This document shows positions 44,323-55,821 of a stretch of 64,000 nucleotides of DNA, piece after piece. This DNA comes from Hamiltosporidium tvaerminnensis (taxonomy: Eukaryota; Microsporidia; Dubosqiidae). A program made the translations under genes and the position numbers. Numbering within the stretch: the first letter of the stretch is position 1; every line of letters starts with the position of its first letter. The stretch covers positions 496,001-560,000 of the forward strand of contig CM061249.1 in assembly GCA_022605425.2 (NCBI GenBank), read 5' to 3'. The notes under the pieces are model-generated. The model searched no databases and was not told the DNA's origin. It saw only the letters and a program-made list of their open reading frames with translations.

Positions 44323-46463
44323 TAAAGAAAAATCTCACGATGAATATTCAAAGACAACTGGGTTTTTTTTATATTGCACAATATTGCCATAATTATTGTG
44401 AAAAAAAGATGATTTTGTGTCAGGGATATTTTTCATTAGTATTTTAAGAGTTATTTATTCATATTTAGGCTTGTAGCATAACTGATACGAACAATAATTA
44501 TGAAAGAATTCTAAAAATATTTTCTCTTTCTAATTTCTGGTTTTATATTATCGCGTGCGGGTTTATTTTGTCTTGATTTTATCATTTATTTTCAAATTGA
44601 TTTTAATAAATCACTTATTCTAATAATTCATTTAAATATGAACCCATTCTTTCAAATATACTTTATCTAACAACCAAGGATCCTTTTAAATCAATCGATG
44701 AAAATATTAATTATTTAAGTTGCTCTCTTAGCCGTTAAAATCAAATACAGGTTTTTTCTGTATATCCTTCTCGTTCTTTTTTAACCAAATTGATTTTTAC
44801 TAGCAGTTTTTTCATTTACATTTATAAAAATCAACATGATCACTCAAATCGAAAAAATTAAAGGCCAAAAAATATTAGAATGAGGTCATACTCGAGAGAT
44901 TGTATTCAAAAAAACCGATAAGTATTTTTTCGATTTTATAATCGTTTACGGTCTACAATAATGTTAAATTGCAAATTGATTGGTATACTTTGTATATAAG
45001 CGCAAATTCTTATCTCAAACCCAATTAAGTAATTTTTAATTTAAATTTTAATTTTTAATAATTTGATATTTAATGTTTATACTTTGTGTTTTTGTTGAAG
45101 CAAAGAGCATTATGTTATAATTTTTGGTTTTTTGTATGATTTCTGAGGAAATTCTAGGGTTTTGTTTTGAATTTTGTAAAGATTCTTCTATAGGAAAGTT
45201 AGCGAACTTTAAAAACGTCTTGATTTATTCTTTCATGAAATACTTGCTAATAATCAAAGATTAGCTGGTTAGAGGTATGGCCAAGAAATTCTACTCTATG
45301 GCAATTACAAAAAAAAGCTTTTGTAAGTCATTTGTATTTTATGGATATATGGTTGCCATAAATATCTTAAAAGATGGTCTATTCTATATTTTTTAGCCAA
45401 TCTTTATTAAAAATTTTATGCCAAAAATCCAAATTTCTTGTTTACACATTATATACATAAGATCAATACAAATTTTAAACCTTCTAAATAATTTTCTGTA
45501 GTAAAAATCTGACAGAAACGTTTTGAAAACAGAATTACTTGAAATATCAATTTATAACCAAGAAATATGTAAATCATATATTTTCAGCTGAAAACTCTGA
45601 ATAAAAACAAAATACTGCCTTAAAGTAATTATAAATACCATAATTTGTTTAACATATATGATGTACGTAAAGTATAAAAATTTATTGGTTATAAATCAAA
45701 GCGTTATTGTTAATACATAGTTATATAATATTGGTTTTTGTAGTTATATGTTTAAAATCTGTTATTTTGTGTTATCAAAACACATTTCTTAATTTAATAT
45801 TTTTCATGTTTTTGATTATTAAACAGAACAAAAAAGAACGACAAAAAGGTGCAAATATTTTTTTGTAAAATAAAATATGATTTGGTATTATTTTAATCAT
45901 TCATTTAGATTACTAAACAAAATAATATTAAAATTTTCTTCGAATTTGAATCAGAAATGATTAAATGAATGCTTAAATAAAGTGGATATTTAATTTATCC
46001 AGTAATAAACCAGGATTTTACTTATTCATTTATTTTTTTAACCAGAATACAATCAAAGTAGAACAATGGCTCATCAAAGAAATTAAAAAATGTATTTAAC
46101 TGATATTAATCGAAATATCAATTTCTCATTATTATTGTTTTTTTTTATTAGCTTTTTCCTTTTCCCTATTTATGTAACTCAATCCAAAAATGAATTTAAT
46201 TTTCAGCAAGTTATAGCCATTCAATATTATTGTTTTTTGGCAAATTAAAAAACTAAGTTTTATCACCTATGGCTTAAAAATCTTTTATATCAAATTTTGT
46301 TATTAATATACTCTATCGAATATATATTGTTTAAATTACAGTATCTCGTGTACAAAATAAAAAAATTCTCATAAAAGTTTATTATCAGTCATTGCTATTT
46401 TATCAAAAAAATATTTAGTCATCATTTATAATGATTAAATAGAAATTCTATCATCTTCTTTAA
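44323..46463. other. AT-rich spacer upstream of the USP gene
   Basis: About 2.1 kb with no recognised gene, RNA or repeat. The promoter of the downstream gene should lie at its right end. Confidence 0.5.
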
Positions 46464-47501
46464 ATGCAAAAAAATGGAAATTTGCATATCATGAAGTCAA
46501 GAAAAGTGTTGTTTAGCCTTTTAATAACGCTAATAATTGTACAGATATTTGTTCTAATTGTCTTATTTAAAAAGCAAAGAAAAATAAATAACGAAAAAAA
46601 CCAATTGAATTCAAAAATAACTTCTTCATCCGGAAAAATTATTGTTGGTTTAAAGAATGAAAATCTTGTTTGTTATTTCAATGCGTTATTGCAAGCATTT
46701 TATTTTCAAAATAATTTTTTGGAAAAACTATTTTCGTATAAGCATACTCAAGATCAAAAGTGTATTAGTATTTTAAAAGAAGTATTTAATAAAATGTCAA
46801 AAGGTATTATTGTTAATACTTCTAAATATTTGAAGCAAATTTTGGATTTAGATGCGCAAAACAAAAGTTTTAAATTTGGGCATTTTGAAGATGCAGGTAC
46901 GTGCTTCAATATATTTTTCTTGCGAATTCTTAAAGAATTGAATAATGGTAGGGAAGTTATATGTAGTGAAATAACAGATATTGAGCAGTTTAAAACCAAT
47001 TGTTTTATTGGAGAATTGTACTTCTATCAGCTTAAAAGAACATATTATTGTTCGATATGCAATGAAACAAATATTGAATTTCAAAATAATCACACGGTAT
47101 GTCTTTATCTTAACAATTCCGTGCAAGAATCTATAAATATTATGTTTAATACAGAATGTTTCGAATGTTACCAGTCGAACCCCGAGGAAGGAGTTCACTT
47201 CGCAACAAATATATTTGAAATAACATCGCTGGGTTCAAATATTATAATTAAGAATACACATTTTCCGATGAAAAATGCAAATGTTTTAATAAACAATAAA
47301 ATAACGATACACAATCAGGAATATATATTTAAAGCCTGTGTATTTCATATAATCGGATTGCATTATTATACAGTTGCATCGCTTGAAAGTGTGCTCTATA
47401 AATTAGATGACCTCTCTGTTAGTAAGTTAAATATAAAATCGATTGAAGATTTTGGATTTAAACATTTACCAGATATTTTAATTTATGAAAAATCAGAATA
47501 G
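46464..47501 (+). CDS. Ubiquitin-specific protease (USP/UBP family), N-terminally membrane-anchored
   Basis: A 345-residue cysteine protease expected to remove ubiquitin from proteins. Residues 16-36 are a single hydrophobic helix followed by a Lys/Arg-rich stretch, so the catalytic domain probably faces the cytosol. The Cys box GLKNENLVCYFNALLQ (62-77) places the nucleophile at Cys70. HFEDAG (140-145) corresponds to the family's second box. Two CxxC pairs (196/199 and 232/235) form the finger zinc site. The His box HIIGLHYYTVAS has His300, and LDDLSV has Asp316, completing the triad. At ~290 residues the catalytic domain is near the minimal USP size. ATG at 46464 is used; a second ATG at residue 10 is possible and leaves the anchor intact. 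Confidence 0.85.
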   Translation: MQKNGNLHIMKSRKVLFSLLITLIIVQIFVLIVLFKKQRKINNEKNQLNSKITSSSGKIIVGLKNENLVCYFNALLQAFYFQNNFLEKLFSYKHTQDQKCISILKEVFNKMSKGIIVNTSKYLKQILDLDAQNKSFKFGHFEDAGTCFNIFFLRILKELNNGREVICSEITDIEQFKTNCFIGELYFYQLKRTYYCSICNETNIEFQNNHTVCLYLNNSVQESINIMFNTECFECYQSNPEEGVHFATNIFEITSLGSNIIIKNTHFPMKNANVLINNKITIHNQEYIFKACVFHIIGLHYYTVASLESVLYKLDDLSVSKLNIKSIEDFGFKHLPDILIYEKSE

Positions 47502-47846
47502 CGCAATTTTTAAAGCAACAAAAAGTAATATTCACTTATAAAATCCATCTTTATACACCAAGAATATCGTATTGAGAAATAAGGTTTATCATTAACTTTT
47601 ACATTTATAATAAGTTATTTTTGCAATTAAATAAATATACTTTTTTTAAAAAACAATTTTCTAATTATTTTAAAATATAAAGCATATAAGTATGATATAG
47701 GCCAAATTATTTTATATTTATTTAAAATTACTAAAACAGGCTACAAAAAGTTTTAATATTATATACATTAGTGGAAGTAAATTATAAATATTTTTTTGCT
47801 AGAAATTACAAAAATAATATATTCTTTAAAGAGTAAATATATTTTT
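47502..47846. other. AT-rich spacer after the USP gene
   Basis: No feature recognised between the USP stop codon and the dispersed repeat. Confidence 0.5.
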
Positions 47847-48570
47847 TGGAGCGAGCATAACAACAAAAAAAACTTTCTACTTGGCAATTAGTATATGAAA
47901 CAGATATAAAGATCATTGTTTGAATTTTTGGTGGGAATAAAACACACTACATTTTTGGTTGTTCCATGAATGTTTTTATGTTGAGTAGGTGTAGTCACGA
48001 AATTAAGAAATCTTTCGTCGAATTTATTTTGCAGTTTTTTGTGTAATTAGATCGGAGACCACGGCTGAACAAGAGGGTAATCGTGATGTAAAAGCATAGA
48101 AACCTAGCCCTGCTCACTCGGGTTAGTAGACCTAGCGCCTACGAGATACAAAATAAAAACATTTAAAGCCGGGAAAGCCAAGTAGGAGGTTATACTTATC
48201 GTTATGGCATTGCTTGCCTAAGTGGACCCGTTTAAGTCTCCGAAATATATCCTAACCAGAAGTTGTTTGGGTTTGGAAAGTCTAGATTGCGTGGGAGATC
48301 GTAAAACCGGAGAACCAAAGATGGCTTTCGACCTACGATCAAACACCACGAAATAAACATTAACGAAATCCGGGCAACCAATTCGCCGATTAATTAGGTT
48401 CTACGTATGTTTTAGGTGAAATTATTCAGGATGTTCTTGTCGCAGGGGTTACTGATAGACTATTAGACCAGCTTTTATCTATGTTAAACCTAGAACTGCG
48501 TTAATGTCATGAAAACAAATATAACCTTTGCCCCTATTTTAAAAAGATGTGATATGTTTAAATAAAGTAC
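47847..48570 (+). repeat. ~730-bp dispersed non-coding repeat, copy B
   Basis: Full-length but diverged copy. The blocks CCTGCTCACTCGGGTTAG, AAAGCCGGGAAAGCC and TTAAACCTAGAACTGCG are kept, while the G-rich middle seen in copy C is altered. Confidence 0.85.
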
Positions 48571-49464
48571 GATAAAAAAAACTATCTATATTCAATTAGA
48601 AGTTCATAAGTAAGAAACAATCTTCATAAATTTTAATTCTATTGTAGTGATCAATACTAATATAAGGTTATCTAAATAAACCAGGAATAAATTAATAACC
48701 ATCATATTTACAATTTCATTGTATTTTTTTATTCTAATAAACATTCTAAAAGTTAAATTTATATCAAATTACTAAATCAAGCTTTTGTATTTTTTGAAAG
48801 TGAAATTCCAAAGTAATCCTGTGTTTTAATTTCAAAATTCTCTTTAGTTTTGAATTTTTTGCAAAATATTTTAATTTGTAAACCAATAAACGATATTTAA
48901 GAAATTAGTTTATTTGGCCCAAATTTTTCGACGGGTTTAGAATTACATCTTTAAAAATAAAGATAAAAAGGTATTTTAAAAGCAGTTATATGGTTAAGTA
49001 TTGACTTAACCCGAAATATAAATTACTCCATAGGCAAAAAAATGTTTATATCAATATTTATGATTTTTTTATTAAATTTGGAATAAAGTTGTTATAATAG
49101 TAAAAAATCGGGCTTTTTATCAGGTGTTTTTACTAAATTGGCAGCTTATATATCTGCTAATTAAAAATATAAATTTCGAAACGCTTTGGGCTATTTGTGA
49201 ATTGGAATCAATTATAATCGATTTAAAAATACATAAATATTAGAAATATCCAGAATTTTTTCTGAATCAACTAGACTTCTAACTAAGTTCAAACTTAGTA
49301 TACAATACACATAGAATCGATTAAGATATTAAGGGCTTGTGTGACAAATAACTAAATGCCATTTTTCTTTTTTTGGCTAAAACGAGGATATGTGAACGCA
49401 GGTTTTTGACATAGTTTGTTTATGGTCTATCTTTTAATAAGTTTTTTTAAACCTTTTTCTTTTC
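48571..49464. other. AT-rich spacer
   Basis: No gene recognised between the repeat and the truncated LINE. Confidence 0.5.
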
Positions 49465-50745
49465 TAGAAGACCTACATAGTGTTGAGTTGCGAAGCGAAC
49501 ATATGCTTCTGCAACTCTTTGATTGTCTGGAAAAAAGTAAAGAAATATCAACTAGACGAGCAGCAATCCTCAAGGTGGAGAATAATAATAAAACCCATCT
49601 TGTACTAATAAAAGGCTTCTTAAAAGTAAAGTACAGGTTGGTAGAAGAAGTCACTAAGAAAAGTTTAGAAGAAGCTCAACTTGCAAAACTATATAACGAA
49701 ATAGAAAAACGAAGACTCCATTCAAAGTTATATAATGCAAGGAAAAATGAGCTGTGTAAGTGTTAGTGACTCTTCAAGATGGCTAAAGAAAGGGAATATT
49801 AGGCCACGCAATGAAGCTGTGTTCTGCTATATCCAGGATATAAATGTATTCTGGGGAGCAGATGGGGTGTGTCCACATTGTGGGAAGTCTGGTAAGACTG
49901 TAGATCATCTAGCAACTAGATGTGAAAAAATGCTAGGCCATGATTACACTAGACGGCATAATGAAGTGGTTAGATGCCTACACTTACTTCTCTTAAATAG
50001 ATATAAGTTTAAGTCTTCAAAACGAATTAGGAGCCACTCAGTTCAAGAAATTCTTGATAATGAGTATGCAGAGATAAGAGTGGACACCGGAATAAAAACT
50101 GATGTTAAAATTAGGAATAACAGACCCGACATATTTATTTTAGATAAGAAGAAGAATAAGATAACACTCATTGAAGTAGGAATCACTTCCCAAGATTCAC
50201 TTCAAACAGTTGAAACTTAAAAACTTAGGAAGTATGACCTGTTAGCCAATGATTTGGGTCTTATTTATAAGTGTAGTGTTGAGATAATCCCTTATGTGAT
50301 GACCTGGGACGGTATTGTGACAAAATACCATAAATCTCATCTTAAAAGGCTAGAAATACCCATGGATGTAGAAGCATACATTCAGTCTATAGTACTTAAG
50401 AAGATAGTCGAAACAATTTCCTTTGATCGACGAAGAGGACTTGAGTTAGGACTAAATGCCGAAGAGAGCGTCAATGGGTGTTATTATGAGAGCAGAGATG
50501 CATGAGGAACCAACACCCTTTTTAAAAGAAGAGAAGAGAGAGGAAGATGGTGCAAAAAATTTTAAACCAAAAAATAAAGCACCCTTTATTTCACAAGGAG
50601 GAATCACTTTAGAGGAACCGACCAATAAAATAAATAAAGAGTCGGATTTGGAAGAAGAGACAAAAGTGGTTAAAGAGGTAGAAGAAAACATATAAAAATG
50701 GTAAAAATATTTTAACCCAGAATTTTATTAAATAAATTTCTTTTC
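49465..50745 (+). mobile_element. 5'-truncated LINE copy (plus strand)
   Basis: Begins abruptly inside the LINE at the sequence encoding LHSVELRSEHMLLQ and runs to the common 3' end AACCCAGAATTTTATTAAATAAATT. 5' truncation is typical of target-primed reverse transcription. It retains 21 bp (encoding VTKKSLE) that the three minus-strand copies lack, so it comes from a different source element. Confidence 0.88.
49466..50695 (+). pseudogene. LINE C-terminal region (finger, endonuclease, acidic tail), broken
   Basis: The first frame reads to about 49766 (LRSEHMLLQ...KLYNARKNEL). 49735-50220 carries the zinc-finger-like CPHCGKSGKTVDHLATRC, TRRHNEVVRC and the nuclease core RPDIFILDKKKN...IEVG. 50254-50505 carries VEIIPYVMTWDG. 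50456-50695 is the Glu/Lys-rich tail ending VVKEVEENI. Here the finger keeps CxxC spacing with His and Cys ligands in place. Confidence 0.8.
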
Positions 50746-50808
50746 TAGCATTTGAGTAAATATTATGGGTAATATTATTGTAATTTAAATAATAATCATA
50801 TAGGTCGT

Positions 50809-51532
50809 GAAGGGAGGATGACCACATAAAAAACTTTCTGCTTGGCAATGAGTGTGTGAAACTGGTGTGAAGATCATTGTTTGGATTTTTGGTGGGAATA
50901 CAACCACACTACATCTTCGGTTGTTCCATGGGAGTTGTTATGAGGAGGAGAGGTCTAAGAAATGGAGAAAGTTTTTCTACAAATTTATTTGTAGTTTTTT
51001 ATGTAACCAGATTGCAGACCGCAGCTGAACATGTAGGTAATTGCCATGTATAAGCATGGAAACCTAGCCTTGCTCACTCGGGTTAGAAGACTTGGCGCCT
51101 GGGAGATATAAAACAAAAAACCATTTAAAGCCAGGAAAGCTAAGTAGCAGGTTATACCTGTTGGTATGACATTGCACTGTCTAGGTGGACCCCATGTAAG
51201 TCTCTGAAATATATCTTAGCTAAAAGTATATTAGGTGCAGAAAGTGTAGAGTAGTGGGAATGCTGCATAGTCTTGGGGAGCCCAGGGGGGGCTTCGGCCT
51301 TCGATCACACTCCATGCAACGGACACTAACGAATTCCGGGCAACTGCCTCGCAAATTAATTAGGTTTTACACATCTGGTAGATGAAAGGCTTTGGGACTT
51401 TTGTATCTCAGGAGGTAGTGAGGGTGTGGTGGGGTAGCAGTTATTTATGTTAAACCTAGAACTGCGTTAATGTCATGAAAACAAATATAACACTTGCCAC
51501 TATTTTAAAAAGATGTGATACTTTTAAATAAA
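50809..51532 (+). repeat. ~730-bp dispersed non-coding repeat, copy C
   Basis: The copy most similar to copy A. It lies 64 bp after the truncated LINE. It contains a G-run (GGGGGGG at about 51287) and the block GGCTTCGGCCTTCGATCACAC. Confidence 0.88.
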
Positions 51533-52293
51533 TCATATAGGTAATTTACACGAATTAAAATTGATAATTTATATTTGTTGAAAGCAAAATATATTTTTTA
51601 ATCAGAATATGTAAGTAATTTCTCATGGTGTTATTTCGACTCTCTTTTATACAATTAACGAATTTTGTTGGCTATGATCAATACCACAGCCACAAAAATA
51701 ATAAAAATATATTCAATTCATTTAAAATTGGATTAATTTGAATATTATTTCCTTTAGAAGGTTCTTTTAATTTTTTTAAGTTTAAAAATTCAATTAATCT
51801 GATAGAATCTACTAGATAATTATATAGAAGGGGAAATAAAGATATTAAAAAAATCAGATGATTTAATATTTATTTATCACCAAGTATAAATTCTGGCTAA
51901 TATTGCGATATAACTAGGTTAAAATACTTCTTTTTTCACTTATTTTCAATAATCCTAATACTTTATTAAGATTAATCTCAAGATATCCTTGATTCCCTTA
52001 TTTTTTTATCCTCAATACAATATTATTCTTTTAAAAATATATAAATAATTCAGTTTTAATTTGTTGCAGCAAAAAAAACCATTTGATTAAAAAAATATTT
52101 TTAAATGTTCAAAAAAACAATCGAAATGTTTTTTTTTTGAAAGCGAATTGGGTTTTACTTTCAAAATAATATTTTTTGATTTATCGACAGTTTCTATATT
52201 TTCTTTATCCATATTGAACAATGGACTTTCACTCCTTTCGATCACTTTTTTTTATTTTTATTTAATTATTACCGTCATTTTTTGTTATCAGAA
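51533..52293. other. AT-rich spacer upstream of Tom40
   Basis: No repeat or RNA recognised. Holds the Tom40 promoter region. Confidence 0.5.
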
Positions 52294-53193
52294 ATGGAAT
52301 TTATATCAAAAATTTACAATTATTTTACTTCTGATGTTGAAACAAAATCTTATGACGATTTATCAAATGAATTAAAAACAGTCATGATTTCTGGATCTAT
52401 TTATAACGGTGGAAGAACAGAAATAACGAAAACGATCGGAAGAAATTTACAAATTTATACATGCATGTCAGTTGGAGACATATTTAGTAAAAACAGTGAA
52501 AAATCACAAATAACCGCCAAAAATGTTCAATTTGGATGTGTAATGGCAGGAAATGGAAAAATATTAAATTTATTAATAGATGGCAATACATTACAAAGTA
52601 GATTATCCTTGTTTACCAGAAATATTGCAATCAAGTACGAAAACATCATTTCAAAAATAAATGGAATTCATTCTCAAGTGAACGTAGACCACAAAAACAA
52701 ATTCGGTGCAATAAGTTTAAAATATATTTCACCTTCTTTTCCTTTAAATACGAATGTATTTGTTATGAATTATGTTAAAAATTTTTATAAAAAATTGTAT
52801 TTTGGTTTTGAAAATATTCTCACGGATGTTACCGGAAAAAAAGAACTTGGAATTAGTGTAATAGGACGGTATGAAGGAAAAAATCACATTTCAAGTCTCT
52901 CAGTTCAACAATTTACTTCATTTTGTTTTTCTCATGTAAGAAAATTTAATGAAATATTTAAATTTGCGAATGAAATACATTTTTCACCATTTACAAATAA
53001 TTTTTACTCAAGTATTGGCATCCGACTGGATACTTATAAATCTATTGTCAAATCGGAAATCAATACCAATCTAAAACTTGCTTTACAAATTGAAAAGAAA
53101 CTTTTTGAAGGAATGATTTTTAATATTGGAACAGAGGTAGATCTTCTAAAAAATTCGAATATTTTTGGATTCGGTATTTCTTATGAATGTTAA
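52294..53193 (+). CDS. TOM40: Tom40, mitochondrial/mitosomal outer-membrane import pore
   Basis: A 299-residue beta-barrel protein that forms the channel for protein import, in microsporidia into the mitosome. The start is ATG at 52294 (MEFISKIYNYF); an upstream in-frame TTG was not used. The central alternating-hydrophobic strands and the stretch VQFGCVMAGNGKILNLLIDG match the Tom40 pattern in which strands carry an N-D-G turn followed by an R-L/F strand. The C-terminus (SIGIRLDTYKSIVKSEINTN, then LKLALQIEKKLFEGM, ending NIFGFGISYEC) matches the last strands and beta-signal of Tom40. Length is near the microsporidian norm, shorter than the yeast protein because the N-terminal extension is missing. 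It is intact, unlike many neighbours. Confidence 0.88.
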   Translation: MEFISKIYNYFTSDVETKSYDDLSNELKTVMISGSIYNGGRTEITKTIGRNLQIYTCMSVGDIFSKNSEKSQITAKNVQFGCVMAGNGKILNLLIDGNTLQSRLSLFTRNIAIKYENIISKINGIHSQVNVDHKNKFGAISLKYISPSFPLNTNVFVMNYVKNFYKKLYFGFENILTDVTGKKELGISVIGRYEGKNHISSLSVQQFTSFCFSHVRKFNEIFKFANEIHFSPFTNNFYSSIGIRLDTYKSIVKSEINTNLKLALQIEKKLFEGMIFNIGTEVDLLKNSNIFGFGISYEC

Positions 53194-54290
53194 TTTTTCA
53201 TAGTTTTAATCTATTATAGTATATTTTAATTTTAAGACTGGTTTTTAGGTAAAAACCACAAATTGATTTAGTTTATAGATAATAAAAATATCTCTTATTT
53301 TTTATATTTACTGTATTTTCGAATCGCTTTCGTATTTAGATTTGTATTAAATCTTACAAATAATTTTACAAACTTTTTATATTTTTTTAACCTGAAATGC
53401 ATTCAGATTTTATAAACTTAATAAAGCATATTTTTTAGATATTTTTATATTTAATATTTCTTTTAATGATCATAGAAAATTCATTAAAATCGTTTTATTT
53501 GGAAAGAATGTTGATGATATTGTAATTTAAAATATAAAGCTATGTTATTTTTACTTTCGAAAAAAATATTTCTTGTATCAGTTAGGAGCCATGAAATGAA
53601 TAAAATCAAATTTTTCAAATACATATAAAACTAAAAAGGAATATATAAATCCATTGAAATGTTGGCATAACTACCACTTTACGTTTATTAATATAAAAAT
53701 TTAAAACTTAAAACAATAATTTAAATTAGATGTATATTGTTTGAAAAAAAAATTGAAAAAATGATGAATGCAAAAGGAATTTTCTATCGTTTGAGTCATA
53801 AAAATATATTTTTAAGTCTTTTTTTTCTTTTATCTCTTCAATATTAGGAAATCGAATGATATGATATTTTTAAAAATATATTCGTTATATTCAATTCTAT
53901 TGCTACATGTTTTAAAGCTAGAAATATTATTTTTTGAACATCGATAAAAAACGTTTCTGCTACTGTAATTATAAAACCGTATATGGTTTATAACGCTACA
54001 AATTTTAAATAAATTCAAAAGTTTATAAATTTTTATTTTATATTAATTTTAATCATAATTTTCTATTTATTTTTACACTTCTGTTTTTGTAGATTCTCAT
54101 AAGATAACAGAATTTAAAGAATTTATTTTATATTAATTTATCTTAAAAAAATATCGATTTGACTTTTTATGATTAATTTTTCAAAATTTCGAATAAAAAT
54201 TCAAATTATCAACGATACCGTCTAAAAGTCTCACTTAAAAATAAATTATTTGTTGAATTATTTTACAATATTTTTTAAATTTATCTAAAA
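53194..54290. other. AT-rich spacer downstream of Tom40
   Basis: About 1.1 kb with no feature recognised. Confidence 0.5.
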
Positions 54291-55018
54291 GTGGAGGTAG
54301 GATAACCACAGAAAAAACTTTTTGCTTGGCAATGAGTGTGTGAAACTGGTGTGAGGATCATTTTTTGGATTTTTGGTGCAAATAAAACCCCACTAAATCT
54401 TCGATTGTTTCATGGGATTTGTTATTAGGAGGAGAGGTCTAAGAAATAGCGAAATTTTTTCTACAAATTTGTTTGTAGTTTTTTATGTAACCAGATTGCA
54501 GACCGCTGCTGAAACTATAGGTATTTGCTATGTAAAAGCATTGAAACCTAGCCTTGCTCACTCGGGTTAGAAGACTTATTGCCTGGGAGATATAAAAATA
54601 AAAACCATTTAAAGCCGGGAAAGCCAGGTAGCAGGTTATAGTTGTTGTTATAGCATTTCTTGTCCAAGTCGACCTATTTAAGTCTCCGAAATATATCTTA
54701 TCTAGAAGTTTATTGGGTTTAGAAAGTCTGGATTATATGGAAGAGCGTACAGCCTGAGAACTAAAGATAGCTTTAGACCTTCGATCAAACTCCACGCAAT
54801 CAACAGCAAAGAACTTCGGGCAACTGCCTCGCGTAGTAATTAGGTTCTACACACCTGGTAGATAAAAGGTTTTGGGATGTAGGTATCCCAGGGTTTAGTG
54901 ATGGTGAGGTGGGGTAGCAGTTATTTATGTTAAACCTAGAACAGCGTAAATGTCATGAAAACAAATATAAACTTGCCACTATTTGAAAAAAGATTGGATA
55001 CATACTCTTAAATAAAGT
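54291..55018 (+). repeat. ~730-bp dispersed non-coding repeat, copy D
   Basis: Full-length copy starting GTGGAGGTAGGATAACCACA and ending CTCTTAAATAAAG, with more substitutions than copies A and C. It lies ~85 bp beyond the 3' end of the dUTPase-like gene. Confidence 0.87.
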
Positions 55019-55101
55019 TTTTATTTGAAACCAAAAATTATTTAAACTCTTAAAATATTTAAAAATATTTTTTAATTTAGAATTATCCATTAAATACTCA
55101 T

Positions 55102-55443
55102 TTAATTACAAAATGTAAATACCATTTGAGCTATTCTATCATTTACATTATATATAAATTCCTCTTTTCCATAATTAGTTACACAAACCACTATTTCTTG
55201 TAATGTATTTGGTGGAATATATTCACCAGATACATCTATAAGATGTTTAGATGCTAAACCAGAACGTGGTAATATAAGTGTAAGATATGGTACTTCTAAA
55301 AGTATTCCTGTATGTATAAATGTGGTGGTTTCTGGTGCTATTTTACGCGATGTACATGTATATAAATCATAACCGGCTGAACCAGATGTTTGGCGATGTG
55401 GTACTTTGGCATCATGATGTATTTTTTTAATTGTATATGTCAT
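55102..55443 (-). CDS. dUTPase-like protein, short, lacking motif 5
   Basis: The dUTPase family hydrolyses dUTP to dUMP, keeping uracil out of DNA; the enzyme is a trimer. This 113-residue protein (ATG at 55443) has motif 1 (SAGYDLYT), motif 2 (PRSGLA) and a motif 4-like NDRIAQMVF. Motif 3, which normally supplies the catalytic Asp and the uracil-stacking Tyr in a GVIDxDYRGE pattern, is replaced here by GEYIPPNTLQEI. The Gly-rich motif 5 is absent because the frame ends at FTFCN. The family is usually ~140 residues. It may be a divergent, inactive or differently completed enzyme. I see no motif 5 in the next ~80 bp. Confidence 0.75.
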   Translation of the reverse strand: MTYTIKKIHHDAKVPHRQTSGSAGYDLYTCTSRKIAPETTTFIHTGILLEVPYLTLILPRSGLASKHLIDVSGEYIPPNTLQEIVVCVTNYGKEEFIYNVNDRIAQMVFTFCN

Positions 55444-55445
55444 TA

Positions 55446-55450
55446 TGGGT
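55446..55450 (-). promoter_or_regulatory. CCC-type start-proximal motif of the dUTPase-like gene
   Basis: ACCC lies three bases before the ATG on the minus strand (ATACCCATAATG), supporting 55443 as the start rather than the in-frame TTG further upstream. Confidence 0.45.
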
Positions 55451-55464
55451 ATTAAATTTAGCAA

Positions 55465-55821
55465 AAATATAGGAAAAAATGATTTTAGATAGAAATAACG
55501 GAAATGTTTAGATTTATTAAAAAATAAATTTGATTGCTCAAAAATATAAAGAAAAATGATTTCTTATTGTACTGTATGTTATGAATATTCACATAGTAAT
55601 GTTTTTCGTTTAAAAGTTTTTATTAGTGTATTTTTAAAAATAATAATTTTTTTCTATGTTTTTCTATATTTTTATGTTTCAAATCAAACATGTTTCTAAC
55701 TAATTATGTTTTACTATCTTTATAATAACAGAACTTCACTTCAATATTTTAATTGATAAATTATGTGGTAAACAATTTAATATTTATTTTTTGTAATAAT
55801 TATATTATATTTAAATTTATG
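55465..55821. other. AT-rich spacer
   Basis: Upstream of the dUTPase-like gene. No feature recognised. Confidence 0.45.

Noticed and set aside
52148-52375. 75-codon hydrophobic frame overlapping the start of Tom40
   Set aside because: Overlaps the well-supported Tom40 frame and consists of AT-rich Phe/Leu/Ile codons expected by chance.
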